A stretch of 64,000 nt of DNA from Virgisporangium aliadipatigenens (GTDB lineage Bacteria > Actinomycetota > Actinomycetes > Mycobacteriales > Micromonosporaceae), in NCBI RefSeq assembly GCF_016863615.1, contig NZ_BOPF01000007.1:310001-374000 (forward strand), given 5' to 3'. The notes below the pieces were generated by a model that had not been told where the DNA came from, did no database searches, and saw only the letters and a program-made list of their open reading frames with translations. This document shows positions 14,765 to 24,913 of this stretch, piece after piece; position 1 is the first letter of the stretch, and the number at the start of each line of letters is the position of its first letter. Both the position numbers and the translations under genes were made by a program.

Positions 14765-17016
14765 ACGACGAGATCGTGATCGAGGGTGCGCGGGAGAACA
14801 ACCTGCGCGGCGTGTCGGTCCGGATCCCCAAGCGGACCATCACGGCGTTCACCGGCGTCTCCGGCTCCGGCAAGTCGTCGCTGGTCTTCGACACCATCGC
14901 CGCCGAGGCGGGACGGCAGCTCAACGAGACGTTCACGATGTTCCAGCGCAACTTCCTGCCCCGCTACGGGCAGCCGGCGGTGGACCGGATCGAGAACCTC
15001 TCGGCGGCGATCGTCGTCGACCAGCGCCGCCTCGGTGGCGGTTCGCGCTCGACGGTCGGCACGGTCACCGACATCTACACGCTGCTGCGGCTGCTGTACT
15101 CCCGGGCCGGGCGGCCGTTCGTCGGCTACTCGAACGCCTTCTCGTTCAACGATCCGCAGGGCATGTGTCCCGAGTGCGAGGGGCTGGGCCGGGCGACCAC
15201 GCTGGACCTGGAGAAGTTCCTCGACCGGTCGAAGTCGCTCAACGACGGGGCGATCCGGCACCCGGACTTCAAGGTCGGCACCTGGTACTGGAAGCTGTAC
15301 GCCGCCTCGGGGCTGTTCGACCCGGACCTGCCGATCGAGGACTACCCGCCGGAGCGGCTGGAGCTGTTCCTGCACGCCATCGGCGAGAAGATTCCGGTCG
15401 AGTGGCAGGGCGGCACGATCAACGCCTCCTACGAGGGCGTCGTCGCGCGGTTCACCCGGCTGTACATCAAGAAGGACGCGGCGGCGATGTCCGAGCGCAA
15501 CCGCGCCGTCTTCCAGCGCTTCATCACGACGGTGACCTGCCCGCTGTGCAAGGGCGCCCGGCTGTCGCAGGCGGCGCTGGCGTGCGAGATCGAGGGCTGG
15601 TCCATCGCGGACCTCGCCGCCATGGAGGCGACCGAGCTGGTCTCGGTGTTGCGGTTGTTCACGTCCGACGAGGCCGAGCCGGTCGTCGTCACCCTGGTCG
15701 AACGCCTTCGTGAGCTGATCGACATGGGACTGGGCTACCTGTCCCTGGACCGCGCCACGTCGAGCCTCTCCGGCGGGGAGTCGCAGCGGGTCAAGATGGT
15801 GCGGCACCTGGCCAGCAGCCTCACCGACATGATGTACGTCTTCGACGAACCGAGCGTCGGCCTGCACGCCCGGGACGTGCGGCGGCTCAACGACCTGCTG
15901 GCGAAGCTGCGCGACAAGGGCAACACGGTGCTGGTGGTCGAGCACGACCCGGACGTCATCGAGTCGGCCGACTTCGTGGTGGACCTCGGCCCCAGGGCCG
16001 GCGCGCACGGCGGCGAGATCGTCTACACCGGAACGGTCGCCGGCCTGGCCCGCACGCAGACGCTCACCGGGGAGTTCCTGCGCCACCGGATGCCGCTCAA
16101 GGAGCTGTCCCGGCAGCGGACCGGGGTGCTGCCGGTGCGCGGGGCGAACGCCCACAACCTGCTGCACGTGGACGTCGACTTCCCCACCGGCGTGCTGACC
16201 GTGGTGACCGGGGTCGCCGGTTCGGGGAAGTCGTCGCTGGTCAACGGCGAGTTCCTGAAGCAGCACCCGGGTGCGGTGGTGATCGACCAGTCGGCGGTGG
16301 GCGTGTCGAGCCGTTCCAACCCGGCGACGTACACGGGGATCATGGACGAGATCCGCAAGCTCTTCGCCAAGGCGAACGGGGTCGCGGCGGGGCTGTTCAG
16401 CTTCAACTCCACCGGTGCCTGCCCGACCTGTCAGGGGCACGGCGTGATCTACACCGACCTGGCGTACCTGGAGGCGGTGCGCACGCCGTGCGAGACCTGC
16501 CGGGGGCGGCGGTTCCGGCCGGAGGTGCTGGAGTACACGCTGCGCGGCAAGTCCATCTCGGACGTGCTCGACCTGACGACCGAGGAGGCGGCGGCGTTCT
16601 TCGCCGAGAAGAAGCTGAAGCCGGTGCTGAGCGCGATGGCCGAGGTCGGGCTGGACTACCTGACGCTGGGGCAGCCGCTGTCGACGCTCTCCGGCGGCGA
16701 GTGCCAGCGGATCAAGCTGGCGACGCAGCTGCACAAGGAGGGCGCGGTGTACGTCCTCGACGAACCCACCACCGGCCTGCACATGTCGGACGTCGGCCAC
16801 CTGCTGCGGGTCTTCGACCGGCTGGTCGACGGCGGCAACTCGGTGATCGTCATCGAGCACAACCTCGACGTGATCAAGAACGCCGACTGGATCGTCGACC
16901 TGGGGCCCGAGGGCGGCACCGGCGGCGGCCGCGTCGTCTTCGAGGGGACGCCGCGGCAGATGGTCGACGGCGGGCGCGGGCACACCGCCGACCACCTGCG
17001 GCGGGCCGTCGGCTAA
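14761..17016 (+). CDS. DrrC-like UvrA-family ATPase
   Basis: A 751-residue UvrA-related protein with two ABC ATPase modules. Walker A motifs are GVSGSGKSS (about residue 33) and GVAGSGKSS (about residue 485). Signature motifs are SSLSGGESQRVKM and STLSGGECQRIKL, with Walker B MYVFDEPSVGLH and VYVLDEPTTGLH. Four CxxC pairs (CPECEG, CPLCKG, CPTCQG, CETCRG) recall UvrA zinc sites. It is about 190 residues shorter than UvrA and near the size of DrrC, which protects DNA in daunorubicin producers. Coupling to the drrAB-like genes supports self-resistance to a DNA-binding drug (inference). Confidence 0.9.
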   Translation: MNDEIVIEGARENNLRGVSVRIPKRTITAFTGVSGSGKSSLVFDTIAAEAGRQLNETFTMFQRNFLPRYGQPAVDRIENLSAAIVVDQRRLGGGSRSTVGTVTDIYTLLRLLYSRAGRPFVGYSNAFSFNDPQGMCPECEGLGRATTLDLEKFLDRSKSLNDGAIRHPDFKVGTWYWKLYAASGLFDPDLPIEDYPPERLELFLHAIGEKIPVEWQGGTINASYEGVVARFTRLYIKKDAAAMSERNRAVFQRFITTVTCPLCKGARLSQAALACEIEGWSIADLAAMEATELVSVLRLFTSDEAEPVVVTLVERLRELIDMGLGYLSLDRATSSLSGGESQRVKMVRHLASSLTDMMYVFDEPSVGLHARDVRRLNDLLAKLRDKGNTVLVVEHDPDVIESADFVVDLGPRAGAHGGEIVYTGTVAGLARTQTLTGEFLRHRMPLKELSRQRTGVLPVRGANAHNLLHVDVDFPTGVLTVVTGVAGSGKSSLVNGEFLKQHPGAVVIDQSAVGVSSRSNPATYTGIMDEIRKLFAKANGVAAGLFSFNSTGACPTCQGHGVIYTDLAYLEAVRTPCETCRGRRFRPEVLEYTLRGKSISDVLDLTTEEAAAFFAEKKLKPVLSAMAEVGLDYLTLGQPLSTLSGGECQRIKLATQLHKEGAVYVLDEPTTGLHMSDVGHLLRVFDRLVDGGNSVIVIEHNLDVIKNADWIVDLGPEGGTGGGRVVFEGTPRQMVDGGRGHTADHLRRAVG

Positions 17017-17627
17017 CGCACCCGGCGGAAGTGGAACGGGCAGGTCGGCCCGCCCTCCGCGAGCGTCGTGGCGCGGGTGGCCACGAAGCCGTGGCGGGCC
17101 GGGTCGACCGCCTCCAGCCACGCCGTGTCGAACGCGCACAGCACCGGCGTCAGGTGCGCGGCGCCCCGACCGCGCAGGTACTCGAGGTAGCCGCACCGGC
17201 GCACGTCCTGGTGCAGGTGCGCCGGTCCCTCGTCGCGGTCGAACGTGAACTCGACGCCGAAGTCCGTCGTCTCCCGCTTCTTCGCCAGGGCGGCCATGGC
17301 GGCGAACGGATCGTCGGCGCCGTCGAGGAATTCCCGCGTCGACCGCGCGGTCCACTCCCGAAACGGTGCGGTGAACGCCTCGCGCAGCAGGTCGAGCAGG
17401 TCCTGATGCCGCGCCGGGCCGAACCGCGGCGACAGGACCTCCCAGGCGGCGAGGACCGCGGTGGTGTAGCGGCGGTTGTAGCGGGCCGGCGGGTCGGGCA
17501 GCTCGCCCGAGGCGGCCAGCAGTGCGGCCTGCCGGGCGCGGATCTCTTCGACGTGCGGGGTGTCCAGGTGGGCGAGGAACGCGTCCACGATGGCGACGCT
17601 CGACGCGTCGGGGTCCCAGTGGGACAT
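17013..17627 (-). CDS. L-2-amino-thiazoline-4-carboxylic acid hydrolase-like protein
   Basis: A 204-residue protein resembling the ATC hydrolase family, which opens thiazoline rings in one route to cysteine. The family pattern is a long helical N-terminus (PARYNRRYTTAVLAAWEVL), a central CGYLEYLRGRG and LTPVLCAFDTAWLEAV, and the C-terminal ATTLAEGGPTCPFHF. The conserved cysteine of that last motif is present. Many members lack a tested activity. ATG 17627 has AGGAAGG-like spacing. The last four bases overlap the convergent UvrA-like gene. Confidence 0.6.
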   Translation of the reverse strand: MSHWDPDASSVAIVDAFLAHLDTPHVEEIRARQAALLAASGELPDPPARYNRRYTTAVLAAWEVLSPRFGPARHQDLLDLLREAFTAPFREWTARSTREFLDGADDPFAAMAALAKKRETTDFGVEFTFDRDEGPAHLHQDVRRCGYLEYLRGRGAAHLTPVLCAFDTAWLEAVDPARHGFVATRATTLAEGGPTCPFHFRRVR

Positions 17628-17684
17628 GGTCGGTGGTCCTTCCGGTAGGAGGCGTGCTGGACGGAGCCAGCGCGCTCCACCGAC

Positions 17685-18998
17685 CTACCGGCGCTGCGGT
17701 GCCAGCTTACGGCGTTCCGTCGAGGAGAGGAGAGCCAGCAGGACGAGCAGGGCGGCGCCCAGGTAGGCGGCACTGAAGTCCCACCTCGCGGCCACGCTCG
17801 CGAGGGCCGCCAGGCCGAGCGCGCCGCCCACCTGCTGGGTGGTGTTGACGATCCCGGAGGTCACCCCGGCCGCGGCGTCGTCGGCACCGGACATCGCCCG
17901 GGCGAAGAGCACCACGACGGACGCCCCGAACCCGGACCCGAGCAGCGCCAGCGCCGGGAACAGATCGACCGCGTAGTGCCCGTCGGCCGGCGCCCGGGTC
18001 AGGAGCAGCAGCCCGGCGACGATGAGCGCGAGCCCACCGGCGAGGACGGCCCGCTCCCCGTAGCGGGCCGTCAACCGGCCGGCGAGCCCGAGCGACACCA
18101 CCGCGATGAGCACCGGCGCCGGCAGGAACGCCAACCCGGTGGCGACCGCCCCGTAGCCCAGCACGTCCTGCAGGTACAGCGCCGTCAGGAACTGGAACCC
18201 GAACATGCCCGCCACCAGCAGCAGCATCGTCAGGTTGGCCGGACGCACCAGCCGCAGCGGCATCAGCGGCGCGGCCGCGGTCGCCTGCCGGGCGACGAAC
18301 CCCGCGATCAGCAGCACCGCCGCGACCCCGCTGAGCGGCGACGGGCCGACGATGGCGTAGACGCCCAGCATCAGCCCGGCCGTCCCGAGCACCGCGCCCG
18401 GCACGTCGGCTCCCGCACTCAGGCCGAGCCCGCGCTCGGCCGCGAACAGCCGGGGCACCAGGGCGACGGCCACGACGCCGATCGGCACGTTGATGATGAA
18501 GATCCAGTGCCAGCCGGCCGTCTCGGTCAGCACGCCGCCGAGGACGAGCCCGAGCGACGAGCCCGCCGCCTGGGTGAAGCTGTAGACGCCGAGGGCCTTC
18601 GCCCGTTCGGCCGGGGCGGGGAAGAGCGTCACGACCATGCCGAGCGCCACGGCCGAGGCCATCGCCCCGCCGACCCCCTGGACGAAGCGGGCGACCACGA
18701 GCACCGCCGCGCTGCCGGCGAACCCGCACAGCAGCGACGCGGCGGTGAACAGCACGAGCCCGGCCAGGAACACCCGCCGCCGCCCCACGAGGTCGCCGAC
18801 CCGCCCGGCGAGCAGCAGCAGCCCGCCGAACGCGATCAGGTAGGCGTTCACCACCCAGGCCAGCCCGGCGCCGTCGAACCCGAGGTCGCGGCCGATCACC
18901 GGCAGCGCCACCGCGACGATGCTGCCGTCCAGGACGACCATGAGCGTTCCGGTGCAGAGCACCACGAGCGCCATCCATCTGTTCACCGGGACTCCCAC
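17685..18998 (-). CDS. MFS drug exporter (DHA2-like)
   Basis: A proton-coupled exporter of 437 residues with about 12-14 membrane spans. The first loop has GRVGDLVGRRRVFLAGL (motif A) and the start carries LMVVLDGSIVAVALPVIGRD, the motif D1 of the drug:H+ antiporter families. Antiporter motif C is visible as QAAGSSLGLVLGGVL. The end (STERRKLAPQRR) is a basic cytosolic tail. GTG 18998 is used; a GTG four codons later is possible. It diverges from an HxlR regulator at 19073, the usual arrangement for a repressed efflux pump. Confidence 0.9.
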   Translation of the reverse strand: MGVPVNRWMALVVLCTGTLMVVLDGSIVAVALPVIGRDLGFDGAGLAWVVNAYLIAFGGLLLLAGRVGDLVGRRRVFLAGLVLFTAASLLCGFAGSAAVLVVARFVQGVGGAMASAVALGMVVTLFPAPAERAKALGVYSFTQAAGSSLGLVLGGVLTETAGWHWIFIINVPIGVVAVALVPRLFAAERGLGLSAGADVPGAVLGTAGLMLGVYAIVGPSPLSGVAAVLLIAGFVARQATAAAPLMPLRLVRPANLTMLLLVAGMFGFQFLTALYLQDVLGYGAVATGLAFLPAPVLIAVVSLGLAGRLTARYGERAVLAGGLALIVAGLLLLTRAPADGHYAVDLFPALALLGSGFGASVVVLFARAMSGADDAAAGVTSGIVNTTQQVGGALGLAALASVAARWDFSAAYLGAALLVLLALLSSTERRKLAPQRR

Positions 18999-19072
18999 GT
19001 TGCCTTTGGTGCACGACTTGTAACGGGGTCCATGTTTTGTGACTCTGGAGGGCGGCGTAAGGAGGCACTTTC

Positions 19073-19468
19073 ATGTCACCGAGGAACACCGATGTGTCCG
19101 CGCAGGTGGACGAGCTGCCCGCCGTCTGCTCTGTGATCGAGGTCCTCAACCGGGTCAGCGGCAAGTGGGCGATCGGCATCCTCATCGAGGCGACCCGCGG
19201 ACCGGTCCGCTTCACCGAGCTGGAACGCGCGATCAACGGCATCAGCCGCCGCATGCTCACCCTGACCCTGCGCAACCTCGAACGCGACGGCCTTCTCGAG
19301 CGCACCGTCTACCCGACCGTGCCGCCGAAGGTCGAGTACGAGGCCACGCCGCGGGCCCGGGAGCTGTACGAGTACCTGATGGGCCTGACCGGCTGGGCCG
19401 AACGCCACCGGGGTGCGATCGCGGCCGCCCGCGCCGACTACGACCGGCGTGAAGGCGCCGTCGCGTGA
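19073..19468 (+). CDS. HxlR family transcriptional regulator
   Basis: A 131-residue winged-helix regulator. The HxlR pattern is clear: VCSVIEVLNRVSGKWAIGIL, then GPVRFTELERAINGISRRML, LTLRNLERDGLLER and the wing TVPPKVEYEATPRARELYEYL. There is one cysteine near residue 17, the position often used by HxlR redox or aldehyde sensors. ATG 19073 follows AGGAGG. It most likely controls the divergent MFS exporter and possibly its own downstream genes, as the next start overlaps its stop (GTGA). Confidence 0.92.
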   Translation: MSPRNTDVSAQVDELPAVCSVIEVLNRVSGKWAIGILIEATRGPVRFTELERAINGISRRMLTLTLRNLERDGLLERTVYPTVPPKVEYEATPRARELYEYLMGLTGWAERHRGAIAAARADYDRREGAVA

Positions 19469-20430
19469 AGTGGATGGAGACCCGGCGCTGGTACCGCTGG
19501 TTCGGCGAGGTCGAGGCGGGCCGCGTGTCGCCGACCTACGAGCGGCTGGGGCGGGCCGTCGCCGGGGACGCCGTTCTGGTCGAACGCCTCGACGCCCTGC
19601 CGAAGTGGAAGCGCCAGCCGAACCTGCTCTTCGGCGTGACCCGCTATCTCGGCGGGCCGGTGGAGGACCCGGACGCGTCCCGGGCGTGGGTGCTGGCGCA
19701 CTGGGACCGGGTCGTCGCGGAGATGTCGCGCCGCAGCACGCAGACCAACGAGGCGGGCCGGTGCGCACCCCTGCTCCCGCTGCTCGCCGCGCTCCCGCAG
19801 CCCCTGGCACTGCTGGAGGTCGGCACGTCGGCCGGTCTCTGCCTCTACCCCGACCGCTACGCCTACGACTTCGGCGGCCACCGGCTGGGTACCGGCCCCG
19901 TCACGCTCACCTGCGCCGTCGCGGGCCCCGTGCCGCTGCCGAGCGAACTCCCGACCGTCGTGTGGCGGGCCGGGCTGGACCTCAACCCGCTCGACCCCGG
20001 TTCGGCGGAGGACCTGCGGTGGCTGGAGGCGCTGGTCTGGCCCGAGCAGGAGCACCGGCGCCGACGCCTGCGTGCGGCCGCGGCCGTCGCGGCATCCGAA
20101 CCGCCGCTGGTGGTCCGCGGCGACCTGCGCACCGACCTGCCCGACCTCGCCGCGCGGGCACCCGCCGACGCGACCCTCGTGATCATGCACACCGCCGTGC
20201 TGGCCTACCTCGAACCGGCCGAGCGGGAGGCGTTCGCGCGGACGGTCACGAAGCTGCCCGGACACTGGATCTCCAACGAGGGCGGCGCCGTCTTCCCGTG
20301 GCAGTCCGAGGCCGCAGGGCTGCCGCCCGAGACGGCCGCCCGGTTCGTCCTCGCGCTCGACGACCGGGCGGTAGCGTTGAGCGAGCCGCACGGCGCGTCA
20401 CTGACCTGGCTCGAAACAAACGGGGTGTAG
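19465..20430 (+). CDS. DUF2332 family protein
   Basis: A 321-residue protein of the DUF2332 family, with no known reaction. Recognisable segments are [20 protein letters not shown], a Rossmann-like stretch [20 protein letters not shown] that suggests a methyltransferase-type fold, GLDLNPLDP, and [20 protein letters not shown] near the C-terminus. The GTG start overlaps the HxlR stop by four bases, so it belongs to the same transcript. The molybdenum hydroxylase genes follow 38 bases later. Confidence 0.8.
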   Translation: MKWMETRRWYRWFGEVEAGRVSPTYERLGRAVAGDAVLVERLDALPKWKRQPNLLFGVTRYLGGPVEDPDASRAWVLAHWDRVVAEMSRRSTQTNEAGRCAPLLPLLAALPQPLALLEVGTSAGLCLYPDRYAYDFGGHRLGTGPVTLTCAVAGPVPLPSELPTVVWRAGLDLNPLDPGSAEDLRWLEALVWPEQEHRRRRLRAAAAVAASEPPLVVRGDLRTDLPDLAARAPADATLVIMHTAVLAYLEPAEREAFARTVTKLPGHWISNEGGAVFPWQSEAAGLPPETAARFVLALDDRAVALSEPHGASLTWLETNGV

Positions 20431-20468
20431 CCATAGGGTTCGCTGTTGTCGTCGGACAGGGGGCGCCG

Positions 20469-21275
20469 GTGGATCTGCACACGGTCACGGAGGTGGTGAG
20501 CCCGGCCGTTCCCGGGGACTGGCGGGCGGGCGACGCCTGGCTCGCCGGCGGCACGGCGCTCTTCTCCGAGCCCCGGCCGTCCGTGACGCGGCTGCTCGAC
20601 CTCACCACCGCCGGCTGGGAGCCGCTGACCGCCGCGGCCGACGGGCTGGAGATCGCGGCCACCTGCACCGTCGCGACGCTCTACGCCTTCGAGGGATCGC
20701 CGGCCTGGTCGGCGTGGCACGCTCTCGCGCGCCGGTGCTGCGAGTCGTTCCTCGCGTCGTTCAAGATATGGAACGTCGCCACGGTCGGCGGCAACCTCTG
20801 CGCGGCACTGCCGGCCGGGCCGATGATCACCCTGACGGCCGCCCTCGACGGCTCCTGCCTGCTGCTGGGGCCCTCGTCGCGGCGGGTCGTGCCGGTGACC
20901 GCGCTGGTGACCGGCGACGGGACCACCTGCCTGCGCCCCGGCGAACTGCTGCGCTCGATCCACCTGCCGGCCGCCGCGCTCGACGGCTCCGCGGCGCTGC
21001 GGCAGGGCTCGCTGCACCCGCTGGGGCGCTCGGCGGTGCTGCTGGCGGGACGGCTCGGCGCCGCCGGCTTCGCGCTGACCGTGACCGCCTCGACCCGGCG
21101 GCCGTTCGTGTTCCGCTTCCCGGCGCTGCCCTCCGCCGGCGGGCTCGCCGCCGCCCTGGACTTCGGGCTCGGGGACGCCGACTGGGTCGAGGACGTGCAC
21201 GGCTCGCCCGCCTGGCGCCGGCACCTCACGTACCGCTACGCGGAGGAGATCCGCCGCGAACTGGCGGGCGCCTGA
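20469..21275 (+). CDS. FAD-binding subunit of a molybdenum hydroxylase (XdhB/CoxM-like)
   Basis: The medium subunit that passes electrons from the iron-sulfur clusters to FAD, 268 residues. The FAD-binding loop is [21 protein letters not shown] and the second flavin contact is [20 protein letters not shown]. The C-terminal CO-dehydrogenase flavoprotein domain follows. No ATG fits, and GTG 20469 follows GGGGGC. The gene is slightly shorter than typical (about 290). Its stop overlaps the start of the fused partner subunit (TGATG), giving an FAD plus fused Fe-S/Mo arrangement. Confidence 0.88.
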   Translation: MDLHTVTEVVSPAVPGDWRAGDAWLAGGTALFSEPRPSVTRLLDLTTAGWEPLTAAADGLEIAATCTVATLYAFEGSPAWSAWHALARRCCESFLASFKIWNVATVGGNLCAALPAGPMITLTAALDGSCLLLGPSSRRVVPVTALVTGDGTTCLRPGELLRSIHLPAAALDGSAALRQGSLHPLGRSAVLLAGRLGAAGFALTVTASTRRPFVFRFPALPSAGGLAAALDFGLGDADWVEDVHGSPAWRRHLTYRYAEEIRRELAGA

Positions 21276-23995
21276 TGGAGGTCAACGGCGTCGCCGCCGG
21301 GGATGCCCCGCGCCCGGGCCAGTGCCTGCGCACCTACCTGCGGGAGCAGGGGTGGTTCGGGGTGAAGAAGGGCTGCGACGCCGGGGACTGCGGGGCATGC
21401 ACGGTGCACGTCGACGGGGTGCCGGTGCACAGCTGCCTGTATCCGGCGTTCCGGGCGGTGGGGCGCCGGGTGACGACGATCGAGGGGCTGGATCATCCGG
21501 TCCAGCAGCGGTTCCTGGACGCGCAGGGGTTCCAGTGCGGGTTCTGCACGGCCGGCATGATCATGACCGTGGCGGCGCTCGCGTCGACGGAGGACCTGCC
21601 CCGTTCGCTGAAGGGGAACCTCTGCCGGTGCACCGGCTACCGGGCGATCACCGACGCCGTCAACGGGGTGCGGCACGCCGCCTCGCCCGCCGCCGGGGAG
21701 GCGGTCGGGGCGAACGTTCCCGCGCCCGCCGGGCCGGACGTGGTGACGGGTGCGGCGCGGTACACCTTCGACGTGGACCTGCCCGGGGCGGCGCACCTCA
21801 AGGTGCTGCGTTCGCCGCATCCGCACGCGCGGATCGTCGCGGTGGACGACACGGCCGCGCTGGCGGTGCCCGGCGTGCGGCTGGTGCTGACCCATCGCGA
21901 CGCGCCGCTGCGCCGGTACTCCACCGCCCGCCACGAACATCCCGAGGAGGACCCGGCCGACACGCGGGTCCTCGACGACGTGGTGCGGCACGTGGGGCAG
22001 CGGGTCGCGGCGGTGGTCGCCGACACCGAGGCCGCCGCGGAGGAGGGGTGCCGCCGGCTGGTGGTGACGTACGAGGTGCTGCCCTTCGTGCTGGATCCGG
22101 TCGCGGCGCTCGCGCCCGACGCGCCGCAGGTGCACGGCCCGGTCGACGGCGTCGCGGCGCCCGACGGGCTTTCCGCGCCGGAGCGTTTTTCGGCGCCGGG
22201 CAATGTCGCGGGTGCGGCGCACGGCGAGGTCGGGGACGTCGCGGCCGGGCTGGCGGAGGCGGACGAGGTGTACACGGCGACGTTCCGGACGCACCGCGTC
22301 GCGCACGCCGCGCTGGAGACGCACGGCGCGCTCGCGTGGTTCGACGACGACGGGCGGCTGTGCGTGCGGACCAGTTCGCAGACGCCGTTCCTGACCCGGC
22401 GTGCGCTGTGCGCCCTCTTCGACCTGCCGATGGAACGCCTGCGCGTGGTCACCGGCCGGGTCGGCGGCGGCTTCGGCGGCAAGCAGGAGATGCTGGCCGA
22501 GGACCTGGTGGTGCTCGCCGCGCTGCGCCTCAACCGGCCGGTGCGGTGGGAGTTCACCCGTGCCGAACAGTTTGTCGGCGCGACCACGCGGCACCCGTTC
22601 ACCGTCACGGTGACGGCCGGCGCGCGGCGGGACGGGACGCTGACCGCGCTCGCCCTCGACGTCGTCTCCGACACCGGCGCCTACGGCAACCACGGCCCGT
22701 CCGTGCTGTACCACGGCTGCCACGAGTCCCTGTCGGTGTACCGCTGCCCGAACAAGAAGGTCGACGGCCGGGCCGTCTACACGCACACCGTGCCGGCGGG
22801 CGCGTTCCGCGGCTACGGGCTGGGGCAGGTGTCGTTCGCGGTCGAGCAGGCCCTGGACGAACTGGCCCGCCGGCTCGACCTCGACCCGCTCACGCTGCGC
22901 GAACGCAACGTCGTGCGGCCGGGCGAGGAGATGCTCGCGCCGGCGTCGCACGCCCCCGACCTGATCATCGGCAGCTACGGGCTGGACGCGTGCCTCGACG
23001 TGATCCGCACCGCCCGGGCGGAACCGCCGCCGCCGGCGCCCGAGGGCTGGCTCACCGGTGAGGGTTCGGCGGTCGCGATGATCGCCACCGGACCGCCGGG
23101 CGGCCACTTCGCCGACGCCACGGTGCGCGTCCTGCCCGACGGCCGGTACGCGATCGCCGTGGGCACCGCGGAGTTCGGCAACGGCAGCACGACCGTGCAC
23201 ACCCAGCTGGCCGCGCAGGCGTTGGGCACGACGGTCGACCGGATCACGCTCACCCAGTCCGACACGGATCTCGTCCGGCACGACACGGGCGCGTTCGCCT
23301 CGACCGGAACGGTCGTCGCCGGCGCCGCCGTGCTGCGGGCCGCCGAGTCGTTGCGCGACCGGCTGCGGAAACTGGGCGCGGTGCGCCTCGGCGTGGCGCC
23401 CGAGGACTGCGTGCTGACCCCCGACGGCGTCGCCATGGCCTCGTCCGGGGGTGTGCGGTTCGTGCCGCTGGCCGACCTCGCGGGTGAGTCGGCCGAGGGG
23501 CACTGGACGGGCAGCCCGCGCTCGGTGGCGTTCAACGTGCACTGGTTCCGGATCGCGGTCGACCCCGGCACCGGCGAACTGCGCATCCTGCGCAGCGTCC
23601 ACGCCGCCGACGCCGGCCGGGTGATGAACCCGATGCAGTGCCGCGGGCAGGTGGAGGGCGGCGTGGCGCAGGCGCTCGGCGCGGCCCTGGCCGAGCACGT
23701 GGACATCGACGCCTCCGGTGCCGTGACGACGGCGGCGTTCCGCCAGTACCACCTGCCGACGATGGCAGACGTGCCGCCGACCGAGGTGGTGTTCGTGGAG
23801 ACCGTCGACACGATCGGTCCGATGGGGGCCAAGTCGATGAGCGAGAGCCCGTTCAACCCGGTGGCGCCGGCACTGGCCAACGCCCTGCGCGACGCGACCG
23901 GGGTGCGGTTCACGCGTACGCCGTTCACGCGGGATCTGATCTGGCAGACGCTGAACGGTGGCGCGCGGGCTCAACGGGTAGCGTCGGGATCATGA
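21275..23995 (+). CDS. molybdenum hydroxylase, fused 2Fe-2S and Mo-cofactor subunits
   Basis: A 906-residue fusion of the small and large subunits of a xanthine-dehydrogenase-like enzyme. Residues 1-135 hold the plant-type cluster (C34, C39, C42, C54) and the second cluster (C88, C91, C117, C119). After a short linker the Mo domain follows, with [12 protein letters not shown] and [13 protein letters not shown] at the pterin site and [17 protein letters not shown], whose Glu is the expected catalytic base. The GAKSMSES form differs from the GxGE of classical xanthine dehydrogenase, so the substrate is uncertain. No XdhC-type maturation gene is near. It is coupled to both neighbours by start/stop overlap. 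Confidence 0.9.
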   Translation: MEVNGVAAGDAPRPGQCLRTYLREQGWFGVKKGCDAGDCGACTVHVDGVPVHSCLYPAFRAVGRRVTTIEGLDHPVQQRFLDAQGFQCGFCTAGMIMTVAALASTEDLPRSLKGNLCRCTGYRAITDAVNGVRHAASPAAGEAVGANVPAPAGPDVVTGAARYTFDVDLPGAAHLKVLRSPHPHARIVAVDDTAALAVPGVRLVLTHRDAPLRRYSTARHEHPEEDPADTRVLDDVVRHVGQRVAAVVADTEAAAEEGCRRLVVTYEVLPFVLDPVAALAPDAPQVHGPVDGVAAPDGLSAPERFSAPGNVAGAAHGEVGDVAAGLAEADEVYTATFRTHRVAHAALETHGALAWFDDDGRLCVRTSSQTPFLTRRALCALFDLPMERLRVVTGRVGGGFGGKQEMLAEDLVVLAALRLNRPVRWEFTRAEQFVGATTRHPFTVTVTAGARRDGTLTALALDVVSDTGAYGNHGPSVLYHGCHESLSVYRCPNKKVDGRAVYTHTVPAGAFRGYGLGQVSFAVEQALDELARRLDLDPLTLRERNVVRPGEEMLAPASHAPDLIIGSYGLDACLDVIRTARAEPPPPAPEGWLTGEGSAVAMIATGPPGGHFADATVRVLPDGRYAIAVGTAEFGNGSTTVHTQLAAQALGTTVDRITLTQSDTDLVRHDTGAFASTGTVVAGAAVLRAAESLRDRLRKLGAVRLGVAPEDCVLTPDGVAMASSGGVRFVPLADLAGESAEGHWTGSPRSVAFNVHWFRIAVDPGTGELRILRSVHAADAGRVMNPMQCRGQVEGGVAQALGAALAEHVDIDASGAVTTAAFRQYHLPTMADVPPTEVVFVETVDTIGPMGAKSMSESPFNPVAPALANALRDATGVRFTRTPFTRDLIWQTLNGGARAQRVASGS

Positions 23996-24840
23996 CCATC
24001 GCAGTCCTGGGGACCGGGATCATGGGCAGTGCCCTGGCGCGCAACTGGCTGCGGGCCGGCCGGGCGGTGCGGGTGTGGAACCGCACGGCGTCGCGCGCGA
24101 AGCCGCTCGCCGACGACGGGGCCGTGGTCTGCGGCACCCCCGCCGAGGCCGTGGCGGGCGTGGACACCGTCGTGACGATGCTGTTCGACGCCGAGGCCGT
24201 GGCCGGCGCGATCATCGACGCGGCACCCGCGCCAGGAACGCTGTGGGTGCAGACCAGCACCGTCGGCGTGGCCGGCGCGCAGCGGCTCGCGGCGCTGGCC
24301 GCCGAACGCGATCTGGTGTTCGTGGACGCGCCGGTGGTCGGCACCCGCCAGCCGGCCGAGCAGGGCACGTTGACCGTCCTGGCGTCCGGCCCGGACGAGG
24401 TGCGCGGCCGGGTGGAGGCGCTCTGCGGGCCGATCGCCGCGCGGGTGCGCTGGCTGGGCGCGGCCGGTACGGGCAGCCGCCTCAAGCTCGTCCTGAACAG
24501 CTGGTTGGGCAACGCCGTCGCGGCCACCGGGCAGGCGCTCGCGTTGGCGGACGGGCTGGGTGTGCAGCCGCGCCTCTTCCTCGAACTGATCGAGGGCGGG
24601 CCGCTGGACATGGCGTACGCGCACCTCAAGGGCGGGGCGATGCTGGCCGGCGAGTACCCCACGGCGTTCCCCCTGAACGGCGCCGCGAAGAATATGGCGC
24701 TGGTCGTGGCGGCCGCCGGGGACGCGGGTGTGGACGCGTCGTTGACGGCGGCGGCGCGGGACCTGTTCGCGGCGGCGGCCGACGGCGGGCACGCCGAGGC
24801 GGACATGGCGGCCGTCTACGAGGCGATCAGGGTGCGGTGA
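23992..24840 (+). CDS. NAD(P)-dependent beta-hydroxyacid dehydrogenase
   Basis: A 282-residue member of the 3-hydroxyisobutyrate / 6-phosphogluconate dehydrogenase family. The Rossmann fold opens with [18 protein letters not shown]. The motif [20 protein letters not shown] is the substrate loop, and the catalytic Lys lies in [16 protein letters not shown]. The C-terminal helical domain includes [14 protein letters not shown]. Arg in [10 protein letters not shown] after the second strand suggests NADP preference. The ATGA overlap with the hydroxylase gene points to a shared pathway, though no substrate is evident. Confidence 0.88.
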   Translation: MTIAVLGTGIMGSALARNWLRAGRAVRVWNRTASRAKPLADDGAVVCGTPAEAVAGVDTVVTMLFDAEAVAGAIIDAAPAPGTLWVQTSTVGVAGAQRLAALAAERDLVFVDAPVVGTRQPAEQGTLTVLASGPDEVRGRVEALCGPIAARVRWLGAAGTGSRLKLVLNSWLGNAVAATGQALALADGLGVQPRLFLELIEGGPLDMAYAHLKGGAMLAGEYPTAFPLNGAAKNMALVVAAAGDAGVDASLTAAARDLFAAAADGGHAEADMAAVYEAIRVR

Positions 24841-24913
24841 GTGTCACATCACGCTGTGCAGCCGGTCGTTTCGCGGCTATTTTCCTGAGGCAAACGGCGT
24901 CGGAGGGAACGAC

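Noticed and set aside
14743-17355. Long minus-strand frames opposite the drrC-like gene and similar long frames elsewhere (for example 22 kb, 44-47 kb)
   Set aside because: They are antisense or off-frame shadows caused by GC-biased third positions. Their products are low-complexity and rich in Arg, His and Gly, and the opposite frame carries full conserved motifs.
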